Origin: Talinum fruticosum
Lineage: Eukaryota; Streptophyta; Magnoliopsida; Caryophyllales; Talinaceae
DNA length: 64,000 nucleotides
NCBI GenBank assembly: GCA_021018815.1
Contig: JAITYX010000046.1
Coordinates: 4,157,501-4,221,500 of the forward strand
Direction: 5' to 3'
Part shown: positions 1 to 11,561 of the stretch, one piece after another
How the letters are laid out: each line of letters opens with the position of its first letter
Position numbering within the stretch: position 1 is the first letter of the stretch
The notes under the pieces: model-generated
What the model saw: only the letters and a program-made list of their open reading frames with translations
Databases searched by the model: none
What the model was told of the DNA's origin: nothing
Made by a program: the position numbers and the translations under genes

Positions 1-1207
1 CTAATTGAATCCTCAATTACACAAGACCGACTCTAACCAAAATTGCTTCCTTAGACAATTCCTTACAAGATTTTCCTAGATTCGAAGTTCCCTTATCTTA
101 TCTAGTACTTCCTGACTGAGTTAACCTTTATAATCACGGACAACTAAGTTGAGTTAACCTTTACTGACTCGGTTAAGGGACCTAGAAAGAAAGTAAGAAA
201 AGAATGTAACTTATTACTAGACTTTCTTTACAACTCGAGAAAATATGAAATATAGAGTTGGAGTTGTAAGTAGAAGATTGAGTGAGTATAAGACTAGCAA
301 TTGGTTCTATAATAAATTCGACAACCTTTAAATCTTGTGTATTTATAAACATCCAGGCGAGAATGACCATTGAGTGTTGTTTTTAGACTGAAATCTTCAC
401 TAGCCGTTATAACGGGTATTCTAAGTCTTTCGGAAGAGATCGGTTAGGATGTGAACATTGTGCAATGGCTCTTGGTTCCAAAATATGGTCCAATCATCTG
501 GTGGTGATTGAAAACAGAGGTGGAAACAACCGTTAGACCTAGAGTTGGAGTTTTCCAGCTTTGTAAACAAACAACCCAACACGGTGCTCGAGCCATGTCT
601 AGAAGTAGTTAATTTTCTTTGTTGGTGTTTATCGGCAAGAAGTCGGTTACTTTTGTATTTCAAAAATAGATTAGCCTTGTTTAAATAACCTACAAAAATA
701 AATCACATTGGTTCTCAAAGTATAAAATACTTTGGTCCAAGATTAGGAACAGATAAAAATTAAATTAGAGTAATTAAGTGTTTAATTATCTTTGGCCTAA
801 AAGAATGGAATTTTCTTAGTCTAATATCCATTAAGACCAGATTCTATCTTGAGTCAATCCTTTAAAGATCATGTTTGAAATTAAATCAGCAATAACCATG
901 AACTTGATTCAATCAAATAATTCTCTAATAAATAAACTAACTTAGAATAAAGAATTAACGTTGTAATTCATTTTAACTTGAAGTGCAAAGTCGAGTGCTC
1001 GGAATAAATGTGTTAGAAAAATTATTTGAACATGCGATGGTTCCGAGTGATGTATGAGTAGGTTAGAAGCACAAATAAGAGATATGTAATGAAGTGCTTT
1101 ACGAGGCGATCGGAATAGAATGAAAACTTAGATACGAGTTTCTAGATAGCTCATAATGACTTAGAATCAAAACCTAAGAGAGATAGAGAGTTATACCCGA
1201 GTCTTCA
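1..1207 (-). mobile_element. Sirevirus-type LTR, cut by the left window edge
   Basis: On the minus strand this is the LTR family that recurs at 35533, 45612, 47199, 52983 and 57498. The minus-strand LTR start (TGAAGACTCGG) lies at 1207, and a TATAAATA box is readable on the minus strand at 340-347. The sequence next to it, AAGTGGATA, is the 3' internal tail of a different (gypsy) element, so this LTR inserted into that element. The other end lies outside the window, so I cannot tell a solo LTR from the end of a full element. Short reading frames inside are noise. Confidence 0.85.
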
Positions 1208-1868
1208 AAGTGGATAAAAGTCGAGCTTTAGACCTAGAGGCGGTCAAGGTTAAAACGCAACTTAGTCAAGTCTCAAGCCCAAATGCGGTAAAGGTTCGGA
1301 CACATCCTAGTCAAGCTTCACGCCCAATAGCGGTCAAGGTCTAGACACACTCCGGTCAAGCCGAGACCCTACAGGTGGTCAACGTTCGGATGCCTCGGTC
1401 GAGTCTCAAACCCAACAACGGTCAAGCTTCACACACCACACAAGGACTTCAGGACCACTCCATGGCCAAGTAAAGGAACCATATTTGAAACGTGGTCTAG
1501 TTACAAATCATTTTCGGATAATACCGAAACTATTTACATTTGATTATTAGCTAACAAAACTATTAATGCAAAAAGTTTTAGCTAAGCTTTAGACCAAGAA
1601 TGGTCAAGTTTAGGCCTCTTATCCGAGCTTTAGGACATGGATCCAGCCAAGCTCGGGGCACCCAGCCGAACTTCGGATCCAAGAAGTGGTCAAGTTCGGG
1701 CACCCTAGCCCAACTTCAAACTTTACTAACCGAGTCAAGTTCAAGCTCCCGCCAAGCTTTAGACTAAGCGCATGGTCAAGTTTAGGCACACCAATCCGAA
1801 CATCGGTTCTCTAAGCAGCTAAGTACAGCAATCAACAACCTGGACTTCAAACTCCGCCAATCAAATCT
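1208..1868 (+). mobile_element. Gypsy-family copy A, 3' internal tail
   Basis: Noncoding tail matching 8740-9460 of copy C. It opens with about five degenerate copies of a 45-bp unit (GGTCAAGGTTCGG ... GTCGAGCTTCG) at 1213-1450. The polypurine tract and the first 70 or so bases of the following LTR are deleted: the text passes from the tail directly into LTR sequence near 1869. No coding potential seen. Confidence 0.7.
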
Positions 1869-3859
1869 CGAGTCCTGTTCGAGGATTTCGATCATGGATC
1901 GTGTTTGATTGGTGCGACGGAAGCCGATAAACCACAAAGAACCCCCAGCACCACATGAACACCCTTTTGAATTGGGTCGATCCAAAAACCCTTTTTTTTC
2001 TTTAGACAATCCAAGACCGGGCCAAGCCTCTAAAGACAATGGAGTCCAATGTTGTGTACAGGGAAATTGCGAGCTCGGAATTTTACATTTCACTTCGAGT
2101 CCAACCAAAACGAGTCGAAGACCTCAAGACGATGTTAGACGCTACATTTCCCGATCACAAGCATCAAAGTGCTGCGTTGAGGCTCCAAGACAATCCACCC
2201 GAGACTAGGAGCATGCATCCCGCACCAAAAATGAAACCCGCCAAACATAAAACCCGCCAAAAATGGAAACTTTCCATTTTCGTAAAGCTACTATGGCAGG
2301 CGCCGACACCACTTTTTCCACCTCAAAACGCTGCATTCTAACTTGGAGGATCCTAGGGCAACACACTAGGGCACGAAACACTAGGTACACCCGGTGGCCG
2401 GGCCCGTGAACCGGGTCTTATCCCTTCTTTATCTCGGTTCTATTCGGTTCAATCTTCACAATATCCTCGCTTCGGTTTTGTACTCTATTATAGATGGCTG
2501 GCAGAGCATAAACCTAGGTCTTTCCTTGACCTAACCTCTTCCTATAAATAGAGAGAATTAGCTCTCATTCTCACAATGGCCCATCCCTCACTATTACTCT
2601 GCTGAAATTTGCCTAAGAGCTACCGAATACTCCATTCCGTATTCCGATCTCTTGGTCCCTTTTTCAGCCTATTCATATTTTATTCCTTACTCCTACTACA
2701 TCCGAACCCGAGACCTCCATCAATCATACATCCTTTTACCTACGTACACACAAACTCACAAAAAGTCTTCTTTGATTCACCACCGTCGAATCAAGATATC
2801 CAGATCCGAGATCTAAATCAGCAAGTGGGACAACCCGAGGACACATATTCGATCTTCAATAGTTTATTATTTTTATATGTTTTCTTTATTGCTTTTCGTA
2901 TTGTGGAAAAATGATGTATCGCTTTTAATTCCTTCCGGCCCAATGTAATCTTTCAGTTTTCTCACTTTCTTTTCTTTTTGCTTTGCCCTTTTTTTTCTTT
3001 TCGTTTTTCTTTTCTTTTTGCCTTTTCGCTTTCTTTACCGTTTTCCTTTACTTTCGCTTTTATCTCTTTCCTTTATTATTGTTTGGTTACTTTTAATTTC
3101 GCTTAGCATGTTGTTCTATGCTTGTGTTTTTCACATTATTTAAATTCACTACTCGAACTAGTAATGGCCATCTTTGGATGGACGGAACGGAATGGTTTAT
3201 CCCTATGTTTCGTACCCTCGCCTCGAATCCGATTCTCGGTTCAAAGACAGATGGAGTCATTTGTAGCCTCTTTTACTCTTAGTTTTTCCATACTAAGATT
3301 GGAAGAGCAAACTTTATTTTTATTTTTGTTAGTTTTCTCTCCTAAAAACTTATTGGCGACTCCCTTTTATTTATTTCTTCTAAATTTACATCTCGGCTCT
3401 TTTTTATTGCAGGATAAGAAAATAAGATTTGGATCCGTCAAGCCAGGTTAGAGGCCGGGCTGATCTCCTCAGCCATGGCCTCCGGCCGCGCCAGCCACCA
3501 CTAGGTACAGGTTGCTGCTCGCACCGAGTGGTCGATAGGTGTGGCTTCGATCCGAGTGGTGTTTTCACACTAATCGGCCCTAAAGTCTCACGACATATTC
3601 AAAACCCTAATTTTTAGTTAAGAAATAATATCCCAGGACTTCTCAAAATAATTTCTAAAAATCAAATAATTAATAAAACCGCCATTCAAACTTTGTATAA
3701 TTTGCTCTAAATTAGATTTAATAAAACTCGAAAATCTTATGAAAAGGTTCATTCCCGCTTTCAAAATCATCTTGTCCCTTCTATTTCAAAAGCTTTCTAA
3801 ACCCTTACGCCAAGCGATTTGTTGGGAAGCTCGGTTTGGTCCGCCGGCCGTGGTTCTTC
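1869..3859 (+). mobile_element. Gypsy-family LTR, copy A 3' LTR
   Basis: It matches the LTR at 9575-11561 along its length: the GAGTCCTGTTCGAGG block, the TATA region, the CT-rich block near 2950-3070, and the GC-rich end CCGCCGGCCGTGGTTCTT. The first 70 or so bases and the last few bases (the terminal TACA) are missing. Several short open frames occur in both directions. They are shared by sequence similarity with the other LTR copies but show no conserved protein, so I do not call genes. Confidence 0.8.
2543..2550 (+). promoter_or_regulatory. LTR TATA box
   Basis: TATAAATA followed by GAGAG. The same box in the same LTR context recurs at 10322, 26844 and 44971, which marks it as the RNA polymerase II promoter of this LTR family. 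Confidence 0.65.
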
Positions 3860-3862
3860 GAA

Positions 3863-4064
3863 GTGTATGCAAACTTGTAACACAACTCACCATCTTTCCT
3901 AATGACACTTACATCACCCAGGCCATTCTCGGTCTAGGGAATTGATATCATTGGCAAAGTGACCCCTAAAGGACTCGGGTGGTCACAAATTTGTGTTAGT
4001 AGCAATTGACTACTTTACTAAGTGGGTAGAAGTAGCCTCCTATGCAACCTTGACGTCAAAACAA
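3863..4064 (+). pseudogene. Ty3/gypsy integrase core fragment
   Basis: A 200-bp fragment of gypsy integrase. Residues VYANL..HNSP lead into TSPRPFSV*GIDIIGKV (in-frame stop where Trp is usual). After a one-base shift comes GHKFVLVAIDYFTKWVEVAS. These match the central catalytic region around the first Asp (GIDIIG) and second Asp (AIDYFTKW) of Tat/Athila-side gypsy integrases. At least two in-frame stops and one frameshift make it dead. It sits between the end of LTR copy A and the reversed LTR of copy D, both of which lack their last bases, so it is probably the broken pol of an older host element. Integrase identity is very clear; lineage is inference. Confidence 0.85.
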
Positions 4065-5265
4065 GTAGGAACCACGACAGTCGGGGCCCGCCGAGCTTCC
4101 CCACTTAATGTCGGATCTCTTTTTAAAGATTGATTTTGAAGATTGTTTTAGAAAGTCGATTTTGGAATGTAGGGATATACCTTTTATTAAGATTTTCGAA
4201 TTTTATTAAATCTGATTAAAAGCGAATTAAGCAAAGTTGAATGGCAATTTTATTAACCTTTCTATTTTAGTAATTATTTTAACAAGTCCCGGGATATTGT
4301 CTCTTAATCAAAAAATAAAAATTAGGGTTTCTATTTATACCGTGAGACTCTAGGGCCAAACCGGTGTGAAAACACCTATTTGGACTCGAGCCCGCCTACC
4401 GACCACACGGTGCAGGCGGCAGCTGCACCGAGTGGTGGCCGGCGCCAGCCAGAGGCCACGGCTAATGAGATCAGCCTCAGCCTCTGCCCCGACCGGGCAG
4501 ATCCAAATCCTATTTTTCACCTGTTTAGTTAAATAATAATCGTGAAGCGGATTTCAATAGAAATAAATGAAAAAGAAGTCCTCGGTCGGTTTTTAGGAAA
4601 GAAAAACTAAAAAATAAATAAATGCTCTCTCAATATTAGCATGGGAAAACTAAAACCGAAAGAGGCTAAAAATGACTCCATTGGTCTTTGAACCGAGCAT
4701 CGGATTCGGGGCGATGGTAAGAAATGTAGGGATAAGCCCTTCCGTTCCACCCGTCCGAAGACGACCATAACTAATTCGAGGAGTGAATCAAAATAATGCA
4801 AACAAGCAAGCAAGCAACAACATGTGATAAAGAATTAATGGCAACCAAACATAATTAAGTAAAACGATAAAAGCAAAAGGTAAAGAAAGCAATAAACGCA
4901 TAAACGAAAAGTGAAAGCGAAAGAAAAGTGAAAACGGAAAAGAATGCGAGAAATCTAAAAGATTACATCGGGCGAGGAGGAATTAAAAGTGATACATCGT
5001 TTGTCCACAATACGAAAAGTAATAAAGAATGTAGAAAAATAATGAACCGGTATGAAAACTGGATATGTGCCCTCGAGGTTGTCCCACTCGCCGATTTGGA
5101 TCTCTTGATGCGACGATGGTAATTTGAAGGGGCTTTTTCGAGTACTTTGTGGAGATAGGTAGGCAGATATGTGATCGATGGAGTTTATGGATTCAGATGT
5201 GGTGAGATTGGAAAGTAGAATGGGAATAGGCTGAAAAGAGACCAAGAGATTAGAATACCAAAGAG
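4065..5265 (-). mobile_element. Gypsy-family LTR, copy D, distal half
   Basis: Reverse-oriented LTR 3' part: on the plus strand it opens with TAGGAACCACGACAG, the complement of the LTR end. It ends at GAATACCAAAGAG, in the middle of the LTR. The missing first half of the same LTR lies at 11562-12365: the two halves join exactly at the GAATAC site. Copy C occupies the gap. Confidence 0.75.
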
Positions 5266-6532
5266 ATTATGTTGCTTGAAACCAAATTAAGAGCTACTCG
5301 AATACTCTCGTTGGTATTCTAATCTCTTGGTCTCTTTTCGTCTACTTCCATCATACTTCATACATCCGATCCCTAAACTCCATCATTCATCTTTTTACCT
5401 ACTTACCTCCACAAAATACTCACAAAAAGCCCCTTCAAATCACCACCGTCGCATCACCGGATCCGGATCCGGGATCCAATCGAGCATGTAGGACAACTTG
5501 AGGGCACAAATCTAGTTTTCAAAACGGTTTATTTTATTTATATGTTTTATTTATCGCTTCTATATTGTGGATTTGAGATGTATCTCTTTTAATTCCTCCC
5601 CGCCCGATGTAATCTTTTAGATTTCGCGCTTTTTTTTTCTTTATCGCTTTCTTTACCGCTTTTCTTTATTGCTTTCTTTACTATGTTTTGGTTGCTTTAC
5701 TTTCGCTTTGCTTGTTGTTGCTTGCTTTCCTGTTTTACATCATTTTAATTCACTACTCAGATTAGTAATGGTCGTCTTCGAACGGGCGGAACGGAAGGGT
5801 TTATCCTACATTTCGTACCCTCGCCCCGAATTTGATTCTCGGTTCAAAGACCAATGGAGTCATTTTAGCCTCTTTCAGTCTTAGTTTCCCCATACTAATA
5901 TTGGAAGAGCAAATTTTACTTTTGTTTTTGCTAGTTTGTCTTTCCTAAAAACCGACTCGCAACTCCTCTTTTGCTTTACTTCCATTCAATTGCATCTCGG
6001 CCTTCTTTTTTACTACAGGATAAAAATTTTAAGGCTCTTGATCCGCCAACCATCTCGGAGGCCAAGGCTAATTTCTCAGCCCTGCCCTCCGGACGGCGCC
6101 GGCCTCCCAGTGTGCAAGCCACTACCTACACCGTGGGATCGATCATAGTGGCTTCGGTCCGGATTGGTTTTTTCACACGAATCCGGCCCTAAAGGGTCAC
6201 TCGCAGATCTAGAACCCTAATTTAGTTTATCTTTCAATTAGGAGATAATATCTCGGGATTTCGTAAAATAATTTCTAAAATAAAATAATTAATGAAACCG
6301 TCATTCAAACTTTGCCTAAATCGGATTTAATAAAATTCGGAAATCTTAATAAAAGGTTCGCCCCACATTCTAAAATCGACTTTCAAAACTATCCACATTC
6401 TAAAATCGACTTTCAAAACTATCCACATTCTAAAATCGACTTTCAAAACTATCTTCAAAAATAATCTTTACAAAGAGAAACCGGACACATAGTATGGAAG
6501 CTCGACGGGCCCGGCCGGCCGTGGTTCCTACA
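5266..6532 (+). repeat. Copy C 5' LTR, first 800 bp missing
   Basis: Aligns with 10373-11561 of the 3' LTR. Starts at ATTATGTTGCTTGAAACC and ends CCGTGGTTCCTACA just before the primer site. It contains a local 3 x 30-bp expansion absent from the 3' LTR. Confidence 0.75.
6363..6452 (+). repeat. Exact 3 x 30-bp tandem repeat in LTR
   Basis: Three perfect copies of the 30-bp unit that starts CCACATTCTAAAATCG. The matching place in the 3' LTR (about 11453) has one copy, so this expanded after the element inserted. Confidence 0.9.
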
Positions 6533-6533
6533 A

Positions 6534-6550
6534 TGGCGACTCCGCTAGGG
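6534..6550 (+). other. Primer binding site of copy C
   Basis: TGGCGACTCCGCTAGGG starts one base after the LTR terminal CA. The form fits a tRNA 3' end ending GAGTCGCCA; I recall this type being assigned to tRNA-Arg in some Tat/Ogre elements, but did not check it. Confidence 0.7.
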
Positions 6551-7127
6551 ATAATCATTTATTAGGAGTGCGAAACTTGAAAATTTGAGTAGTAAATTTT
6601 AATAATGTGCTTGCAATAGACATTCTGCATTTACCAACCATTGAACTAATTTAAATACTATTTTGGACCAGTAGGAAAACTTTATTTTACCCCCGTGTAC
6701 CCTTTCCGGAGAGAGACTCCCACCGGTTCTCGTAGGCGGACCCAACTAAATTTGATTGCCCAAGGAAACGGTACCTCTTCCCTCGTAGCATGCACTCTTG
6801 GGCTAAACCCTTTGGTTCACCAAGAGGCACTGGAATTCTGGTTGGTATCCTTAATCGTGCAACCCATGGCGGATCAAAATTCGGATTACGTGTCACCATG
6901 TATCCGAACCCTTCAACTCTTTAACCATAGAACTTTTGGACTATTAGGTGGTCACATTGCCTTTATTTGCCTCGCTTGAAACGAGTGTGTGTGTGTGTGT
7001 GTTTTAGATTTAATATTCTGCTTGTGAGCCTTTAGGGATAGGTAAGGAGCGCTGAATAATCCTTGCATGGGTGCAAAAATAAAAATCAAAATAAAATTTT
7101 GAGTTCGTCCAATAACATGCATTTTAG
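6551..7127 (+). other. Copy C internal leader, noncoding
   Basis: No recognisable protein. Contains a short (TG)n run near 6987-7001. In this element type this region would hold the leader and packaging signal; that is inference. Confidence 0.5.
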
Positions 7128-7720
7128 CCAAAAAGTCCATTTTTTTTCTCTCCTTTTAAGGTCTGTCCATTTCGCATTTCATTTTGTATTAGCCAAAATA
7201 AATTTCATCTCAATTAAGGTGAGTCCGCATTTCATATTTGCATTAGCAAAATCAAAAATCATCCTTCTTTAGGGCGGTCCATTCATTTCATTTTTGAAAT
7301 AGCCAAAATAAATTTCATCTCAATTAAGGTGAGTCCGCATTTCATTTTTGCATTAGCCAAAATAAATTTCATCTCAATTAAGGTGAGTCCAATCTTGCAT
7401 TTCAATTTTGCATTAGCCCAAAACAAATTTCATCTCAAAATAGGTGAGTCCAATCTTGTATTTCATTTGCATTAGCCCAAATAAACTTTATCTCAAGTAG
7501 GTGGGTCCAATCTTGCATTTCATTTTGCATTAGCCAAATTCAAATTTCATCTCAAAATAGGTGAGTCTATAATTGAATTTCCTTTTTGCATTTAGCCAAA
7601 GTTCAAATCATCCCAATTAGGGTAAGTCCATTCATTTCATTTTCGCATTAAAATTAAATTCATCTCTAATTAGGAGAGTCTTTCATTTGCATTGGCCAAA
7701 CAAAAATTCATCTCGGATTA
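7128..7720 (+). repeat. Minisatellite of about 54 bp, about 11 copies
   Basis: Degenerate tandem units built on AGCCAAAATAAATTTCATC ... GGTGAGTCC ... GCATTTCATTTTTGC. Unit length varies by several bases through small indels. Best-conserved units are at 7190-7400. No reading frame is kept through the array. Confidence 0.85.
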
Positions 7721-8756
7721 GGTGAGTCTCGCTTTGCATTTTCATTTCTCTTTTAGTCAAAACAAATTCATCTTCCATTAGAAATAATCATCTATGCATT
7801 TCAATTATGCACTAGCCAAATCATAGAATCATTCCAAATTAAGTCGTGAGCATTTTATGTGCATCCAAATAAAAGAGCATATCATTTTCTTAGGATTAGT
7901 CATTCCTTGGGTCAAGCACTTAAGCCCCATCTCCCTAAAAATTCTTCTAGAAACCTAATCCTAATCTTGATCCCAATTTCTATTTCCAATTCCCAAAAAT
8001 ATAAGCCACTTTGCCCTATCTAGAGGAGCAGCAATCAATCGAGAAGCATGATAGTCCGATTCAACACTAAACCGTCATGATCAAGGTCACCGTCACTGCA
8101 ATGCATCGCGAGTTCAAGAGGCCTACCATTCTTTAGGCTTTACTTTAGGAAGTGGGGGATAAAGTGCAATTTTATCTTTTTCTTTTTGAACTCTTTGCAT
8201 CATCTTAATAAAAGAATGCATTTGTTCTTAGAATAGAATCTTGCATTCATCTCCTTTGCATGAGTCAAGCTCCTAAAAACACAAAAATTAAATAACAAAG
8301 CACCCTACAAGGAATTATTCAATCAAGCAGCATCGAGCATCAAGCAGCATCAAGAAGCATCAAGCATCGGATTAGCATCAAAGAGGTCACCGACACCGTC
8401 ACCTTCAAAAGGAATTTCCGTGCCATTAGCTAATCAAAGCTCACCAACACTCCAACATTCAAGAAGAGCTACACACAAGCACCCGGGAAGAATGTGGGGG
8501 CTCAAGATCAAAAGGGTCATACAACCACAACAACTCTAGGAATACTCGGGAGGATACACAAATCGTCTATCTTACAAAGGAGCTATTAGCACACAAACTA
8601 AAAGCTCAAATTCTGAATGAGGCACATCATTTCCGGAACATCATATTTTCAAAGCAAGCAGACTTCAAGTCATCCAACGACCAAGTCTAGGCAAGAATTT
8701 CTACATAAAGATAAGCATTTGTTCCAATTCGACGAAAGTGGATAGAAGTTTAATCT
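7721..8756 (+). other. Copy C central internal region, noncoding
   Basis: No protein recognised. The segment GTGGGGGATAAAGTGCAA at about 8153 and the AACAAAGCACCCTACAAGGA block at about 8297 are also found in copy D (reversed, 13650-13810) and copy G (41590-41740). In copy G the antisense mobile-domain gene begins just after this block; in copy C the gene is absent. Confidence 0.6.
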
Positions 8757-9070
8757 CTAGCCCAGCAGGTGCCAAGGTTCAAACATAAATCGGTCAAGCT
8801 TCGGGCCTAGCAGTAGTCAAGGTTCGGACACAACTCGGTTGAGCTTCGAGCCCAATAGCGGTCAAGGTTCATACATAACTCGGTCGAGCTTCGGGCCCAG
8901 CGAAGGGTCAAGGTTCGGACATAACTAAGTCGAGCTTCAGTGCCTAGCCATGATCAAGGTTCAAACATAAGTCGGTCGAGCTTCGAGCCCACCAACGGTC
9001 AAGGTTCGGACATCAATCCCTCGGTCTAGCTTCACGCCTAATAGCGGTCAAGGTTCAAACACCAAACCAA
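8757..9070 (+). repeat. 45-bp tandem array, about 7 units
   Basis: Units follow the pattern GGTCAAGGTTCGGACA, then ACTCGGTCGAGCTTCGGGC, then CCAGC or similar. Homologous arrays lie at 1213-1450 and, reversed, at 12900-13230, with different unit numbers. Position just upstream of the 3' LTR is constant. Confidence 0.85.
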
Positions 9071-9560
9071 GACTTCGTAACCACTCCATGGCCAAGTCAA
9101 GGAACCACATTTGAAGCATGATCCGATTACAAATTATCTTCGAGCAACACTTAAAACTATTTACATTCGATTATTAACTAACGAAACTATTAGTGTAGAA
9201 TATTTCAGCCAAGCTTCCCTAGTTGTCAAGGTTAAGATACCCTTAACCAAATCCTTAGTGGTCAAGTTCAGGCACCCCTAGCTGGACTTCGGACTTTACT
9301 ACCCGAGTCAAGTTCAAGCTCCCCACCAAGCTTCGGACTAAGCACATGGTCAAGTTTGAGCACACCAATCCGAACTTCGGGTCTCTAGCGGCCAAGTTCG
9401 AGAATCAACAACTCGGTCTTCGGACTTCATCGGTCAAGTCCAGGCTCATCAAAAGCTACGTAATTTCAAACGCATCAATTCAATTAGATTCTAAAACAAC
9501 GCCAGTACCAGGTAAGTACCCTTTAGTGTCTACTTTAACCTTTGTCTTTCAAACTCGGTC

Positions 9561-9574
9561 AAAGTGGGGCTAAC
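9561..9574 (+). other. Polypurine tract of copy C
   Basis: AAAGTGGGGCTAAC directly before the LTR start TGTAGACACC. Copy E has AAAGTGGGGGCTAAC at the same place (26225) and copy D the complement at 12366. This is the expected start site for plus-strand DNA synthesis. Confidence 0.75.
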
Positions 9575-11561
9575 TGTAGACACCTAAAAAGTGTCTTCCT
9601 TTTCTCTATTTTTTATTTGTTGGCCCGATGATGATAATCCCGAGTCCTGTTTGAGGATTTGGATCTTGGATTGTGTCCGATTGGTGTGATGGAAGCCAGT
9701 AAACAACAAAGAACCCCCATCGCCACATAAATAGCCTTCTCCCTTAGGTCGATAAAAAACCCCTTTTCTTTCGAACGATGCAAAATCAAGCCAAGCCTTC
9801 AAAGACAACGAGTGTCCGAGTGCCGCTTACCGAGGAATTCCAAGCTCAAAACACTGCGTTTTACTTTCTCCAATCGGATAAGGAGCTACGGACCTCAAGA
9901 CGACATTAGACGCTGCATTTCATGATCACAAGCATCAAAGTGTTGCATTTTAGCTCTAATATAGTCCACCCGAGACTAGGATTATGCATTTTGGCTCTAA
10001 AATAGAAACCTGTCGAAACTTGTCCAAAATGAAAACTTTACATTTTTGGAAAGGTGCTATGTCCAGCACTCTGCCTTGTGGAGGCGCTAAGTGGAACGTT
10101 GTGTTTTGCCCCAGAGACTCCTTTAGAAGCACGGTTGGGCACAAAACCCTACATAGCCTCTTGTGGTCGGTGTCGGTCTTCCTTCATTTACCCTGGTTCT
10201 ATTCGATATTATCCTTTGCTTTATCCGGTCTTATCACTTTGATCTTGGGCCCGTTTTTTGTTGTCGCTTCGGATAGCCGGCCAAGCGTAAACCTAGGTCA
10301 TTGCTTAACCTAACATCTGCCTATAAATAGAGAGTCTTGGCTCTCATTCTCCCAATGGCTCATCCCTTATCTGTTATGCTTGTTGAAACCGGATTAAGAG
10401 CTACCGAATACTCCCATGCGTATTCTTATCTCTTGATCTCTTTTCAGCTCTACTTTCATCATACTCCACACATCCGATCCCTAAACTCCATCATTCATCT
10501 TTCCACCTACTTACCTCCACAAAATACTCACAAAAAGCCCCTTCAAATCACCACCGTCACATCACCGGATCCAAATGTAGGATCCAGATCAGCAAGTGGG
10601 ACAACCTGGGGCACAGATCCAGCTTTTAAAACGGTTTATTTTATTTATATGTTTTATTTATCGCTTTCCGTATTATGGATTCAACATGTACTGCTTTTAA
10701 TTCCTCCCCGCTCGATGTAATCTTTTAGATTTCTCGCTTTTCTTTTCTTTATCTCTTTCTTTATCGCTTTTCTTTAATGCTTTCTTTACTATGTTTAGGT
10801 GCTTTAATTTCGCTTAGCATGTTGTTGCTTGCTTGTCTATTTTACATCATTTTAATTCACTACTTGAATTAGTAATGGTCGTCTTTGAACGAGCAAAATG
10901 GAAGGGTTTATCCCTACATTTCGTACTCTTGCCCACAAATTTGATTCTCGGTTCAATGACAGATGGAGTCATTTTTAGCCTCTTTTAGTCTTCGTTTCCC
11001 CATACTAAGATTGGAAGAACAAATTTTTACTTTTGTTTTTGTTAGTTTTTCTTTCCTAAAAACTAACTCGGCAACTCCTCTTTTGCTTTACTTCTATTCA
11101 ATTGCATCTCGGCCTTCTTTCCGAGTGCGGGATAAACATTTTAGTGGCTCTTGAGCTGCCAACTATGGCAGAGGCCGAGGCTAATTTCTCAGCCCTAGCC
11201 TCCGGCCGATGCCGACCTCCCCGGTGCAAGCCACTGCCTGCACCGTGGGATTATTTATGGTGGCTTCGGTTTAAATTGTTGTTTTGACACCAATCTAGCC
11301 CCAAAGCCTCACTGCAGATCTAGAACCCTAATTTAATTTGTCTTTTAATTAGGAGATAATATCCTATGACTTCTTAAAATAATTTCTAAAATAAAATAAT
11401 TAATAAAACCGTCATTCAAACTTTGCCTAAATCAAATTTAATAAAATTCGCCACATTTTAAAATAGACTTTCAAAACCATCTTCAAAATTAATCTTTAAA
11501 AAGAGAGACCCGACACATAGTAGGGAAGCCCAGCGGGCCCCGGCCGACCATGGTTCTTACA
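9575..11561 (+). repeat. Copy C 3' LTR, complete (1987 bp)
   Basis: Starts TGTAGACACCTAAAAAGTG and ends CCATGGTTCTTACA. This is the most complete LTR of the family here and serves as reference for the others. It has a TATA box at 10322 and a GC-rich 3' end. Open frames within it are shadows. Confidence 0.85.
10322..10329 (+). promoter_or_regulatory. LTR TATA box
   Basis: TATAAATA followed by GAGAG, about 750 bp into the complete LTR. Conserved in position with 2543, 26844 and 44971. Confidence 0.65.

Larger units (their letters stand above)
5266..11561 (+). mobile_element. Copy C: gene-free gypsy-family element (LARD-like)
   Basis: Structure in order: truncated 5' LTR (5266-6532), primer binding site (6534), 3.0-kb internal region with no retroviral protein, polypurine tract (9561), full 3' LTR (9575-11561). 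I see no gag, protease, RT or integrase in any frame; the internal region is repeat arrays and unique noncoding DNA. Such elements depend on proteins from a coding relative and are called LARDs. It is inserted in opposite orientation inside the LTR of copy D. Its 5' LTR has lost about 800 bp together with the left target duplication. Confidence 0.75.

Noticed and set aside
1782..3451. Several open frames of 100 or so codons inside the first LTR.
   Set aside because: They lie in LTR sequence; matching frames are not kept in the other LTR copies.
6952..7272. Frames on both strands around the TG repeat.
   Set aside because: They overlap a TG microsatellite and a minisatellite and share nothing with known proteins.
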